Assembly (NCBI RefSeq): GCF_963924675.1
Contig: NC_089240.1
Span: 117,681,680-117,745,679, forward strand
Origin: Phocoena phocoena
Lineage: Eukaryota > Chordata > Mammalia > Artiodactyla > Phocoenidae
Length of the DNA: 64,000 bases
Direction: 5' to 3'
Of this stretch, positions 22,940-33,562 are shown one piece after another (the stretch's first letter is position 1; every line of letters begins with the position of its first letter). Position numbers and translations under genes: made by a program. Below the pieces are notes generated by a model that saw only the letters and a program-made list of their open reading frames with translations, searched no databases and was not told the origin of the DNA.

Positions 22940-23618
22940 GGGTGTTCGGGGCTCGGCGAGGCTTCCGACCCGGCGCTCGGCAGCGGCGGCGCAGCCTCCT
23001 CGCGTCTCCACCTCCACCCAACCCACCCTGACGATCACCCTCGCTTTTATTATACCCTCAAGGTGAGAGGCTTAGGCTGGGTCTCCAAAGTTTGCCCGGC
23101 CTCGGGTCAGCAGCCGGCCGAGCCCCGGGCAAGGCTGAGGCCGGCCCCAGCCTCTCACCCTTCAGCCCCCAGGTCTTTTTTGGGCCACGGTGACAGGTCT
23201 AGGTTTACCTCCATGTGCTCGTGGCAGAGGAAACAAAAGAAAGCAACCTCCCTGATAATAAAACGCCATCTTCGACTAATTGGCAAACCGAGGGGCCCCT
23301 GGGTCGGTCCCTCCACGGGTCCCTCCCCATCCAGCCCGAGGGTGGCCCCTCGTCCGAGGTAGGGTCTGTAACAGCCCCGGGAAGCTCCGGACAAATTGTC
23401 CGGGGTCGGGGGCGGGGTGGGGGGCTGCTCCGAGAGCCCTACCTGCCTTCCCACCCTGGCCGCCTGGGCAGCGTGTTTCAGTTAAAATGTAAAAACGGGT
23501 GGTGGTGGTGTCTCCCAGAGATGGAGTCATCCCCTCAGAAAATTGTTCTGAGGGACCGGACGAAGGGGCCGGCGAGCAAGCAAACCGGCACGCGTGGAGC
23601 CGCAGGGAGTGTACTTAC

Positions 23619-23645
23619 AAAACGGTTAAAGCTCCGGCGGAACAT
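23619..23645 (-). CDS. ATP11C: ATP11C coding exon 1 (upstream first exon, 9 codons)
   Basis: ATP11C is a P4-ATPase (phospholipid flippase) that works with CDC50A at the plasma membrane to move phosphatidylserine and phosphatidylethanolamine to the inner leaflet. Only its first coding exon is here. Read on the minus strand it gives MFRRSFNRF, then a GTAAGT donor (23,613-23,618) in phase 0. This matches the MFRR(S/T)LNR(F/L) start of one ATP11C isoform, whose next residue is Cys from exon 2. The start is well supported: G at -3, and an in-frame TAG at 23,679-23,681 with no ATG between. All catalytic domains lie in exons outside the window. The exon sits in a CpG island, as expected for a broadly expressed gene. 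A separate shorter-leader isoform (MQMVPSLPP start) is known in human, and no exon for it was seen here. Confidence 0.9.
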
Positions 23646-23964
23646 CGCGTCGAAGGCTGCCGGGCGCCGAGCTGGGCTCTACTGGGCTGTCTGAGAAGGT
23701 GCCGTCCACAACACACACTGCGGCGTGGGCCGGCGGCGCGAAACGGACGGCGAGGCTGGCTGCCCCGCCACCCGCCCGCCCTCAACGGCTCTCCTCACTC
23801 CCCCCGCCCCCAGGCGCCCTCGCACCCGCGGCCCCCGCCCGCCTCACTCACCGCCCGCCCCCGCCCCGCCCGTCCCGGGGACGGCGGCCCCGCCGTTCCC
23901 CCAGCTCCGCCGCCCCACCGCTCCCGCAGCAGCCCGCGGAGAAAGCGAGCCGAGCGCGCAGGGG

Positions 23965-23976
23965 AAGGATGGCGGA
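23965..23976 (+). promoter_or_regulatory. YY1-type motif (aaggatggcgga)
   Basis: The core ATGGCGG with preceding A/G bases matches the YY1 initiator-proximal motif. It reads on the plus strand, opposite to ATP11C. In many CpG promoters this motif lies just downstream of the start site, in the sense direction, so it may mark a divergent plus-strand start. A single motif is weak evidence. Confidence 0.4.
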
Positions 23977-24450
23977 GGAGCGCTAGGCTCCTCCTGCAGG
24001 GAGGGGGGCCGCCCCGATCGCTCCACCAGCGCCAGGTTCGGCACCCCGCCGTCTGCACTCTTCCCCGGCGCGGAGCCACAGCCCGCCCTCCCTACGGCCA
24101 GCCCGCGTGCTTCCGCCCCGCTCGCGGCCACCGGGGACCCTCCCGAGGCGCCCCGCGCCTCACCTCGCCTCAGCCCGAAACTACTCCCCTGGCTCGGGCG
24201 GGAGCCACAGCCTGCCCTGCCCCGGCCCTAACTCGTCCGCCGCGCCGCTTCGCTCGCAGCCCCTCCTCAGTCCGCGGCAGCCGCGTCGCCCGCCCGGCGC
24301 TTTCGTCTCGCACCCAGGCTGGGGAGCCACGGTGCAGCCTGCCGGCCCGCCCCAAACCCGCCAGACAGCCGGGCTCCCCGCTTCCCGGCGGGGCGGAGCC
24401 GGGGTCTGCGCGAGGAGCCGGGACCGGCAGGGCGCTGTAGAGACCCCAGC

Positions 24451-24488
24451 GCGGGCGGGGCGGAGCGGGGCGGGGCGCGGGCGGGGGG
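24451..24488. promoter_or_regulatory. cluster of GC boxes (Sp/KLF-type sites)
   Basis: Repeated GGGCGGGG units (gcgggcgggg, gcggggcggggcg, gcgggcgggg) lie head to tail at the upstream edge of the CpG island, about 0.8 kb upstream of the ATP11C start codon. Such clusters bind Sp1/KLF factors in TATA-less promoters. Binding itself is inferred. Confidence 0.6.
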
Positions 24489-24760
24489 ATTAGTTACGAA
24501 AGCCGCCCCCTCCTCATCTGGAAAGGCGCGGGTCTCCCCACTACCCTTGCTTCGCTCCGCTCCCACCTACGCGGCTTTCCCTCCTCTGGTTCTTTCTCTC
24601 GTCCTGTCTCCCCACCTAAACCGTCTCACTTCCACTTTCTCTATCAGGTTGTAAAGTCAGGCTTTGTGTCGCTGCTGCTGTGCAGCGGGGCGGGATTTCC
24701 CTGACAACCCCCCTTCCCCAAACTCCTCCCTCTCGTCCCCACCCCCTCGCTTTTCCCAGA

Positions 24761-24779
24761 GCAACCTGGGAGTTGTAGT
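24761..24779 (-). promoter_or_regulatory. ZNF143/SBS-type motif
   Basis: On the minus strand the sequence reads actacaactcccaggttgc, close to the long ZNF143 (Staf) site ACTACAA(T/C)TCCCA. Such sites mark many bidirectional CpG promoters and chromatin-loop anchors. It lies about 1.1 kb upstream of the ATP11C ATG and just outside the densest CpG region. Occupancy is inferred. Confidence 0.6.
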
Positions 24780-27587
24780 CCCGCCGCGCCCCTATTCCTC
24801 CTAGTACTGCGGGCTGGGAGCTCCCCCACACGCCCGCACGGGATTTGCCCAGAGGGTTGAAGGAGGAAGCGGCTGAGACTGCTGGGCCGAACCGCGGTTC
24901 TCAGCTCGGGCTGGAAGTGGAGGCCAGGAGCGCCTGGTAGATTCCCTGCGGTGGGAAATGTGAAAAGGATACGTGAGGCAAAGCCTCGAATACCCGGAGC
25001 CTTCCCTAGGACGCGAAAAATTGTGCACCGGGAAACGCTCTCCACCCTCTCGGCTCCTAGTTTAGAACTGGAATTTGCGAAACTTTAAACATTACATATG
25101 AAAGCCGAGGCTAGAATTGCCACGAGACTGGCCGTCCCAACCCCACGTCGCCCGGTTTGCACCGCTCTTTACGGCGTGCCCCGAGGCTGTTGGAGCAGAA
25201 CGTTCAGATTCCTCTGAAAAAGTAAGGAAGAAATAAGTAAAGGAAGTTCAGGGGCATCTCCACGAGCCTCTACCGTGCCACCTTCTGCCAGTGTGCCGCT
25301 GGAGATAGGGGCCAGCTACACCGCGGGCCTACCCTTGGGTCGTGAAGGGCCTTTACTGCTGGGCGCAAGCGCTTCTCCTTTTCCCCTCTGGGGTTTAGAT
25401 TCATTTCAACAGACCTTTCCTGGGCATTTTCTTTGCACCAGGCTGTGTTAAGGGCTGGACACGGCGACTTCTTAAAAGACCTCCCCTGACCAGAGCGCGG
25501 GGAGGTGTCGCGCTCTGGTCAGGGCTACCCACGTGCCAAAACAACAGGTTAGAAGTAATGGCTGCTAGACTAGAGGTGCCAAGTGCTGAGAGCGCTAGTA
25601 AATCTGAAAAGGGGGTCGGGGAAGCTTTCTCGAAAGCGCTGGAGGTTAAACTGGACCCTACAATATGAGAAGGCTTTAGAAGGAGCGCAGTGGGCAAAAT
25701 CCAGGGTGGAGGGAGAGGTCGGTGAGGAAGTGCCGGAGAATCTAAGAAAAAGAGCACACCGTCTTGGCAGACGCCCAGCACGTGTGGGCGGGCACGGCCC
25801 GGAGGAACTCAAACCCAAAAGGATCTTCAGAAACACCCTAGAAGTTTGCACTTGATAGTGCGAGCCACGAGTACCCATCCTCATTGAAGTGCAAACGCAG
25901 GAGACTTAAGGTATGTTCCCAAACTGTCCTAATTGCCAAGAAGTAAAACCGTGCGTTTCCAGTTCTTTCCCTATGATGGTTCCTTGTGTTTACTCACACT
26001 TAAGGCTGTATCTAGTGATTTTTAAGATTTATGTTAGATGTCTGTTAGTCAGATATTAGGATATTTTATTTTATTGGCAAAATGGATCTAAGGTTTTGCT
26101 CTCTACTCTTTCAAAGATTTATTTTCAAATAGAAAAAGTGTATTTTCTAGCTTTACTTTTATTGAGCAGAATGACTAACGTAATTTAATTCACTAATTGT
26201 TGAACACCTACTATGTGGCAGGCACTATTCTAGACACTGACTGGAATTTGGAGGTGGAAGAGCATATTGCTATTTGTTCTAGGTATAAGTCTAGAATCCT
26301 TATCAATAAAATACATCCTTATCAATAAAATTGGTAATAGAAAATGAATTTAGACATTTGGGGATGCAAGTGCTTACTAATAAATAATAAGTAATATCTT
26401 TCCATATTCAATTTTGTTAAATGAATGGAAAAAATGTACTTAGCTTATAGATTCAAACAGATCAACTTAAAAAAATTTAGAGAACTGGAAATTGTTTTTC
26501 AGTATTCTCTCACACATCATTGTGTATTTTCTCACATGCCATTGCCACGTTGCCCAGCTTAAAAGCAAGGCTTTTAGAATCTCCCAAGATATGGCAGTAT
26601 TGTTGGTCATATTTTCATTTGTTATTGTAATTTCACCATCTCTCTGTCCTCCTAATTTATTTCATCACAACACCTATACTCTTGGGTCCAGATTAATTTG
26701 CTTGACTATAAAAATGCAATTCCACATAAATATGCTCAGCAAAACATGAAATTTGTGCAAGGTAATTTATTTCCATATCCAAACTCAACCTGAATTAGAG
26801 TTACTCTCACACACCCATCCTTTAGATTTTCTTTCCTTTGTGAGGTGTTTTTTTTAGATAAGAAGAAATTATTTTTGTTCTTTTCAGTGCCTCTTCACAG
26901 CTTCCAAAAGAAACCCAGGTGTTGTAGAAAGCTGTTGTCACTGGCTATGAAAAGTGGACCATCACCCAGCATTTTCATTTGGCCAGTTCCATAAACAGAA
27001 CTGCAAAAACTAACTTCCTCCTGTCTAAACTGTCAGACCTCTTGGTATATAACACCAACTCTTGTGGTACATCAGCTGACTGCAGTAGAAGCCCCAGGCT
27101 CCTGCAGGCAGGAGTTCAGAGGAAGCGGTCTTCTGTCCTTATTCCCATCTTGACTAGATATAATTTGTACTGTCTCGGAAAGGGAAGGGAAAATGTTCCT
27201 TGACCATTTCAGTCCTGCTGCCCTATTTCTGTGCAAGCCCTTTGGAAGCCCTTCTTCTCTATCACCCCAGTTGCTCTTTCCCACCTTCTACCTCAACCCC
27301 TCAGAAATCTCACCATGGGAAATGGGCAGAACACCCACTAGGGCACCGGATTCATCAGTCCATGCTTGGGAAGGAGGGGAGCAAATTGCTTCTGGGATCA
27401 GTTGGTTGATCAGCAATTCAGGGATCTAGCAGGAGGGGAATGATGAGAAGGAAGAGTCACTTCCTCGTCTAATACTAAGAAAAGAAAGAAAAAAAAATTG
27501 AAGCTGTTATATCAACATCTCTATCACGGCCATCAGCAAGTTGAAGAAATTCAAAGGTCTCCGCTGAGCTTTCAAAATACCTCATAA
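24780..27587. other. upstream flank of ATP11C, largely unassigned
   Basis: GC content falls gradually. Short L2 3'-end traces (ttgaacacctactatgtggcaggcactattctag, near 26,200; ttgcaccaggctgtgttaaggg near 25,435) and the hairpin at 25,484 are the only structures seen. A direct duplication atccttatcaataaaat occurs at about 26,297 and 26,316. Confidence 0.4.
25484..25524. repeat. perfect inverted repeat, 16-bp stem, 9-nt loop
   Basis: The left arm (25,484-25,499, ccctgaccagagcgcg) and right arm (25,509-25,524) are exact reverse complements around the spacer gggaggtgt. The stem is GC-rich and contains two CpGs. No known family was recognised. It lies 1.8 kb upstream of ATP11C exon 1. Confidence 0.85.
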
Positions 27588-27849
27588 GGACTTCCCTGGT
27601 GGCGCAGAGGTTAAGAATCTGCCTGCCAATACAGGGGACACGGGTTTAAGCCCTGGTCTGGTCCGGGATGATCCCACATGCCGCGGAGCAACTAAGCCCG
27701 TGTGCCACAACTACTGAGCCTATGCTCTAGAATCCGTGAGCCACAACTACTGAGCCCATGTGCCACAACTAGAGTAGCCCCTGCTTGCCGCAACGGAAGA
27801 CCCAACGCAGCCATAAATAAATAAATAAATAAATAAAACAAAAACCCCC
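27588..27849 (+). mobile_element. CHR-2 SINE, long form with internal loss
   Basis: Standard head. ctggtctggtccggg shows a 5-base duplication, and the body lacks the gcctagagcccgtgctcc part before gacccaacgcagcc and (aaat)n. Target repeat aaaatacctcataag. Confidence 0.9.
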
Positions 27850-27954
27850 AAAATACCTCATAAGACTACCTTTTGCCCATTTGAAATTTCTTTCTCCCTT
27901 ACAAAGCTGGCCTTAACGTTGATGTAAAACCAATTTTACCCATATCTTCCTAAC

Positions 27955-28345
27955 TATTGGCCCCTTCCAATTCATTCCCCACCCTGCAACCACAGAAGTC
28001 TTTGGAAGACAAATCAGATCAAATCACTCCCCTGCTTATGACTTTTCAGTAGCTGCTCATTGCTTTTAGGATAAGTCCCAAATCTTGCCTTAACCTCAAC
28101 TACAAGGTTCTGAATTCTCTGACCGCTGCCTTCCTCTCTAGCCTCCAGTGAGCCTTCTCTCCCCCTTACTCACCAAGCTACACTCCACTGGCCACCTTTT
28201 ATCCCTTGAGTTCCCAAAGTTCTTTTTCCCCTGACAGATTTTGCACTTGCAGCCATCTCTGCGGGAATGCTTTCACAGCCTTTGCTATTCATCTTTCAGA
28301 TCTCAACTTAAATGTCACTTTGTCAGATGAGATCAGGGCTCCCTG
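27955..28345 (+). mobile_element. L2 LINE fragment (sense)
   Basis: aaatcactcccctgcttatga…gcttttaggataagtcccaaa…ctacaaggttctgaat…gcacttgcagccatctctgcggg…tcagatctcaacttaaatgtcac follows L2 in order over almost 400 bp. Confidence 0.75.
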
Positions 28346-28689
28346 TTATAGTGCTCCAAATAGCCCATATTAATTACACCGAGGGTACTGTACTGACAAA
28401 TGAGGTTAGTAATCATGGAGAACAGAAGTCCAAGGGGATTGTGGATGATCTAATATCATTTTGCTTTTCAAAAAGGGGAAGTAGGTGTATTCTAGTAATC
28501 ATATCAAAGACATGCACGGTCCTAGAACTGATTGTTCAAAGGATGGGGTATTTTATTTCAGGGGAAGGGAAAAGGCAATCACTACGAACTACGGTGAACT
28601 CACTGGGATATATTTTGGCCTTCAAGATTCAGAGAAGATGATTTCTGATTCAGAATTCTACATCCTGCTAAACTATATTGGGAATATAG

Positions 28690-28913
28690 AGAACAGGTTG
28701 GAGAGGATGTGGCATAAGAAGACTAAATCTTTATCTTCCCAAATAGGAAGTCATTAAGTCAAAATATCTCACTGTAGTTATTTTATTTAGAAATAATGTG
28801 GTAAATACCAGAAGAAACAGCTAAAATAATGAATAGTGCTTGCCTCTAGGAGTACGAATTGAGAATGGAGAAGAAGGGGATAACGGACTTCTATTTTATC
28901 TCTTCACAAGTCT
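28690..28913 (+). repeat. copy A of a duplicated block (part 1)
   Basis: gttggagaggatg…ctaaatctttatcttcc…gaaacagctaaaat…cacaagtctt is homologous to 32,485-32,700. Its continuation follows the SINE and L1 at 31,732. Divergence is considerable, so it is either an old duplication or two copies of an unrecognised repeat. Confidence 0.6.
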
Positions 28914-28914
28914 T

Positions 28915-29264
28915 TTTTTTTTAATTTTTATTTATTTATTTTTGGCTGTGTTGGGTCTTCGTTGCTGCATGCAGGCTTTCTCTAGTTGTGGTGAGCAGGG
29001 GCTACTCTTCATTGCGGTGTGCAGGCTTCTCATTGTGGTGGCTTCTCTTGTTGCGGAGCACGGGCTCTAGGCACACGGGCTTCAGTAGCTGTAGCATGAG
29101 GGCTCAGTACTTGTGGCACGTAGGCTCTAGAGCACAGGCTCAGTAGTTGTGGTGCATGGGCTTAGTTGCTCTGCGGCATGTGGGATCTTCCCAGACCAGG
29201 GATCGAACCCGTATCCCCTGCATTGCCAGGCGGATTCTTAACCACTGCACCACCAGGGAAGCCC
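28915..29264 (-). mobile_element. CHR-2 SINE, long form
   Basis: Reversed, complete. Target repeat ctcttcacaagtctt / ctctttacaagtctt. The adjacent L1 inserted only about 12 bp away. Confidence 0.93.
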
Positions 29265-29292
29265 CTCTTTACAAGTCTTATAATTAACTTTT

Positions 29293-31715
29293 TTTTTCCT
29301 TTTTCGTACCAACTGCTTTTTTTTTAACATCTTTATTGGAGTATAATTGCTTTACAATGGTGTGTTAGTTTCTGCTGTATAACAAAGTGAATCAGCTGTA
29401 CATATACATACATCTCCATATCTCCTCCCTGTTGTGTCTCCCTCCCACCCTCCCTATCCCACCCCTCTAGGTGGTCACAAAGCACCGAGCTGATCTCCCT
29501 GTGCTATGCGGCTGCTTCCCACTAGCTATCTATTTTACATTTGGTAGTATATATAAGTCCATACCACTCTCTCACTTCGTCCTAGCTTACCCTTCCCCCT
29601 CCCCGTGTCCTCAGGTCCATTGTCTACGTCTTCGTCTTTATTCCTGTCCTGCCCCTAGGTTCTTCAGAACCATTTTTTTTTTAGATTCCATATATATGTG
29701 TTAGCATACAGTATTTGTTTTTTTCTTTCTGACTTGCTTCACTCTGTATGACAGACTCTAGGTCCATCCACCTCACTACACCACATCTTCCTTATCCATT
29801 CATCTGTCGACGGACACTTAGGTTGCTTCCATGTCCTGGCTATTGTAAATAGAGCTGCAATGAACATTGTGGTACGTGACTCTTTTTGAATTATGGTTTT
29901 CTGAGGGTATATGCCCAGGAGTGGGATTGTGGGTCATATGGCAGTTCTATTTTTTTCTTTTTTGGTTTTTTTTTTTGCGGTATGCGGGCCTCTCACTGTT
30001 GTGGCCTCTCCCGTTGTGGAGCACAGGCTCCAGACACACAGGCTCAGCAGCCATGGCTCACGGGCCCAGCCGCTCCACGGCATGTGGGATCTTCCCAGAC
30101 CGAGGCACGAACCTGTGTCCCCTGCATCAGCAGGCAGACTCTCAACCACTGCGCCACCAGGGAAGCCCTATTTTTGTTCTTTTAAGGAACCTCCATATTG
30201 TTCTTCATAGTGGCTGTATCAATTTACACTCCCACCAACAGTGCAAGAGGGTTCCCTTTTCTCCACACCCTCTCCAGCATTTATTGTTTGTAGATTTTTT
30301 GATGATGGCCATTCTGACTGGTGTGAGGTGATACCTCATTGTAGTTCTGATTTGCATTTCTCTAATGATTAGTGATGTTGAGCATTCTTTCATGTGTTTG
30401 TTGGCAGTCTGTATGTCTTCTTTGGAGAAATGTCTATTCAGGTCTTCTGCCCATTTTGGGATTGGGTTGTTTGTTTTTTTGTTATTGAGCTGCATGAGGT
30501 GCTTGTAAATTTTGGAGATTAATCCTTTGTCAGTTGCTTCATTTGCAAATATTTTCTCCCATTGTTTTTTCATCTTGTCTTTTCATCTTGTTTATGGTTT
30601 CCTTTGCTGGGCAAAGGAAAAGCTAAAGCTTTGAAGTTTCATTAGGTCCCATTTGTTTAGTTTTGTTTTTATTTCCATTTCTCTAGTAGGTGGGTCAAAA
30701 AGGATCTTGCTGTGATTTATGTCATAGAGTGTTCTGCCTATGTTTTCCTCTAAGAGTTTGATAGTGTCTGGCCTTACATTTAGGTCTTTAATCCATTTTG
30801 AGTTTATTTTTGTGTATGGTGTTAGGGAGTGTTCTAATTTCATTCTTTTACACGTAGCTGTTCAGTTTTCCCAGCACCACTTATTGAAGAGGCTGTCTTT
30901 TCTCCATTGTATATTCTTGCCTCCTTTATCAAAAATAAGGTGACCATATGCGCATGGGTTTATCTCTGGGCTTTCTATCCTGTTCCATTGATCTATATTT
31001 CTGTTCTTGTGCCAGTACCATATTGTCTTGATTACTGTAGCTTTGTAGTATAGTCTGAAGTCAGGGAGCCTGATTCCTCCACCTCTGTTTTTCTTTCTCA
31101 AGATTGCTTTGGCTATTCGAGGTCTTTTGTGTTTCCATATAAATTGTGAAATTTTTTGTTCTAGTTCTGTGAAAAATGCCAGTGGTGGTTTGATAGGGAT
31201 TGCATTGAATCTGTAGATTGCTTTGGCTAGTAGAGTCATTTTCACAATGTTGATTCTTCCAATCCAGGAACATGGTATATCTCTCCATCTATTTGTATCA
31301 TCTATAATTTCTTTCATCAGTGTCTTATAATTTTCTGCATACAGGTCTTTTGTTTCCTTAGGTAGGTTTATTCCTAGATATTTTATTCTTTTTGTTGCAG
31401 TGGTAAATGGGAGTGTTTCCTTAATTTCTCTTTCAGATTTTTCATCATTAGTGTATAGGAATGCCAGAGATTTCTGTGCATTAATTTTGTATCCTGCTAC
31501 TTTACCAAATCCATTGATTAGCTCTAGTAGTTTTCTGGTAGCATCTTTAGGATTCTCTGTGTATAGTATCATGTCACCTGCAAACAGTGACAGCTTTACT
31601 TTTTCTTCTCTGATTTGGATTCCTTTTATTTCCTTTTCTTCTCTGATTGCTGTGGCTAAAACTTCCAAAACTATGTTGAATAATAGTGGTGAGAGTGTGC
31701 AACCTTGTCTTTTTC
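29293..31715 (-). mobile_element. L1 retrotransposon, 5'-truncated
   Basis: An L1 of the ruminant/whale type reads leftward, ending at 29.3 kb with the 3' UTR (catctttattggagtataat…). It covers the C-terminal part of ORF2, including the reverse-transcriptase motif C region. The target repeat cttataattaactttt (29,277 and 31,716) is exact, so this is a single truncated insertion. ORF2 is broken by stops and frameshifts, and the catalytic FADD box reads FAGD (31,576-31,578). It is dead. Confidence 0.93.
29961..30168 (-). mobile_element. CHR-2 SINE, short form, nested in L1
   Basis: Interrupts the L1 phrase ggcagttctatttttagtttttt. Target repeat ctatttttttcttt / ctatttttgttcttt. It is younger than the L1. 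Confidence 0.93.
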
Positions 31716-31731
31716 CTTATAATTAACTTTT

Positions 31732-31925
31732 AAACTATGTACGTGCATTATTTTTGTAAAAATAAGAATCAATTTGAAAATACAAATAGCGTTTGGAGAC
31801 ACGGACTGGAAGTAGGAGAGCATTCTAAGGAGGAGAATGGCAAAGATGTGGAGGCAAAAATATTCCAGTAAATGGTTAGTGGACCTGCCTATAGGAGCAA
31901 TGGGTCCACATGCAGGAGTAGTAAA
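31732..31925 (+). repeat. copy A of a duplicated block (part 2)
   Basis: ttaaactatgtacgtgcatt…agagcattctaaggaggagaatggcaaagatgtgg corresponds to 32,750-32,875. It rejoins part 1 once the L1 and SINE are removed. Confidence 0.6.
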
Positions 31926-32484
31926 TGATCTAAAATTTTTACCTCCCTTCTAGGAAGCCCTGGAATATTCATTCCATCATATGAAAGAGTAAACCAAGAA
32001 AGAGGAAGACATCGAGAAACAGGGGATAAACATAAAAGAGAAGTGAAGGGAATTCCCCAGATGATAATGAAAGAAAGTTTGCGGTAGACAGCTATGTGGC
32101 ACACCTAAAGATCAGCCAGGCCAGAGGAGAGTAGGAAGATGGAGGGATACAGGAAGGATGTATCTAGAGAAAAGAATTTTTTAAAGTAGCTAATAGATTA
32201 CCTGATGTGTTTGATGATATGCAGAGTGGTATTCAGAAATGTTTTACAGGTATGAGAAAATTAGTGAAGAATTAGTAATCGATACATATAAACAAACAAA
32301 CTAAGAAAAACCAATGCAGTTTTTAACTCCAGGAAAAAGTGAAAGTTGCTCAAGCAGGTAAATGAGTCGTGATAAAATACTGTTTGGCTCCAAACTGAAA
32401 GACATTTACATAGCCATAATAATGAACACTGCCTTACTGTTTTACCAAATTAAAAAACTCTTTTGTAGAATGAAGGGAAAGCAA
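31926..32484. other. unassigned intergenic sequence
   Basis: No gene or confident repeat. It separates the two copies of the duplicated block. Confidence 0.4.
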
Positions 32485-32875
32485 GTTGGAAAGGATGGTG
32501 TTGTAAGAGGTCTAAATCTTTATCTTCCATGATAAGAAGGCAGTAAGTACTATCTAAAAATGGAAAGATCAAGAGCATCAGTATAAGTACATTATTTAGA
32601 AATACAGAATATTAGAGGAAACAGCTAAGATTATTGAAAGTGGTTGCTTTACTAGTACAGATCAGAAGTTGGGAAGGATGGAGTAGAGGTCTGCTCTTTT
32701 GCTTTAAAAAGTCTTATTAATCTATTTAACTTTTTTTTTCTATTTAACTTTTAAACCATGAATATGTATTACTTAAAAAAACTTAACAAAAAGAGTAAAT
32801 AGCATTTTGAATGCGCAGAAAGGAAGGAGAGCATTCCAGCCAAGAGAAACAGCAAAGATATGAAGTAGTAAACAG
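32485..32875 (+). repeat. copy B of a duplicated block
   Basis: gttggaaaggatgg…ctaaatctttatcttcc…gaaacagctaagat…tttaacttttaaaccatgaatatg…agagcattccagccaagagaaacagcaaagatatg matches copy A in order without the L1. Confidence 0.6.
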
Positions 32876-32929
32876 ACCTTCCTAGGGGAGCCTGAGTTCA
32901 CAGTGGGGAGCAGTGAAAGACAATTTTAT

Positions 32930-33165
32930 AGCTATCATTTATTGAACATTTGCAATGTGCCAGACACTGTGCTAAGCACTTTATACACATTACCTCATTT
33001 ATTCTCATTAACCGCATAAGATACCATTACTATCCTCATTTTACAGGTGAAGAAACTGAGAGGTTAGGGAACTTGCTCAATGTCACAGCTTGACAATAGC
33101 AGAGCAAAGAGTCAAACAGGTCCACCTGACTCCAAATCCATACCCTTAACCACCACATTTTGAAG
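32930..33165 (-). mobile_element. MIR SINE (antisense)
   Basis: atttattgaacatttgcaatgtgccagacactgtgctaagcac…cctcattttacaggtgaagaaactgag…cttaaccac is the reverse of MIR, nearly full length. Confidence 0.85.
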
Positions 33166-33269
33166 TCATAATTGGCAAGATTTCATCACTGATTTAATTT
33201 ATGGAACAAAGGAGAGAGGTGAATCCAAAATGACTCTAAGGAATTAAGGCTCAGAGCATGGAAGAAAAG

Positions 33270-33405
33270 GTTTATTCATTTATTCATTTCAACAAAAGTT
33301 TATTGAATGTTGATTACATCCAGGCAGTGTGCTGGAGCCATAGTAATGTGCATGAGAGATGTGATCCCTGCTCTCATAGGGCTCACCATCAGTCGTACAT
33401 AGGAA
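33270..33405 (-). mobile_element. L2 3' end (antisense)
   Basis: ttcaacaaaagtttattgaatgttgattacatccaggcagtgtgctgg…ctgctctcatagggctcac is the reversed L2 3' terminus. Confidence 0.65.
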
Positions 33406-33562
33406 AATCATTCAGAGGGAACATGAATGGAAAAAATTGGGAGTTCAGTTTTAACTATGTTGAAGTAACAATAGAATGCTCTAATAAAAAGGTATAGTAT
33501 GCATGGAAAATGTGGTTTAAGACCTTGATATAAGATGCTCTAAACCTCAAAAGTTTACCCCT

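Larger units (their letters stand above)
1..23618 (-). other. ATP11C: ATP11C intron 1 (5' part; gene continues left of window)
   Basis: This is the intron that starts at the GTAAGT donor after ATP11C coding exon 1 and runs leftward on the minus strand past the window edge. I looked on the minus strand for the next expected exon, which encodes the conserved N-terminus beginning CAGEEKRVGTRT in known ATP11C proteins, and did not find it. The intron is therefore at least 23.6 kb. It contains MIR505 and is otherwise interspersed repeats and unassigned sequence. In human, an upstream ATP11C promoter also lies far from the rest of the gene, with MIR505 inside the first intron, so the arrangement fits. 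The extent is inferred, because only the donor side is visible. Confidence 0.8.
22940..24560. promoter_or_regulatory. ATP11C: CpG island promoter of ATP11C
   Basis: GC content and CpG density rise sharply here against AT-rich flanks. The island covers ATP11C exon 1 and about 0.9 kb upstream of its ATG. There is no TATA box placed to define a single start, so dispersed initiation is likely. GC boxes cluster at 24,451-24,488. The exact transcription start cannot be read from sequence; it is probably between about 23,690 and 24,100 on the minus strand. The long open frames across the island on both strands (up to 313 codons) are a by-product of GC-rich sequence lacking stops, not genes. Confidence 0.85.

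Noticed and set aside
1..23618. ATP11C exon 2 within the window
   Set aside because: I looked on the minus strand for codons of the conserved CAGEEKRVGTRT start and for the MQMVPSLPP leader and found neither. A computed translated search would be decisive.
23499..24440. 313-codon plus-strand open frame in the CpG island
   Set aside because: Arg/Pro/Ala-rich translation with equally long frames on the other strand. GC-rich sequence lacks stop codons, and no domain or splice context was seen.
23725..24493. 168-, 128- and 95-codon overlapping frames in the island
   Set aside because: Same GC effect; several overlap in different frames and none shows homology.
29867..30331. 154-codon frame rich in SLLWPLPL…RQADSQPL
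   Set aside because: This peptide pattern recurs at every short CHR-2 SINE in the window; it is SINE sequence in translation.
30862..31668. 268-codon minus-strand reverse-transcriptase frame
   Set aside because: Part of a 5'-truncated, dead L1 with exact target-site duplications.
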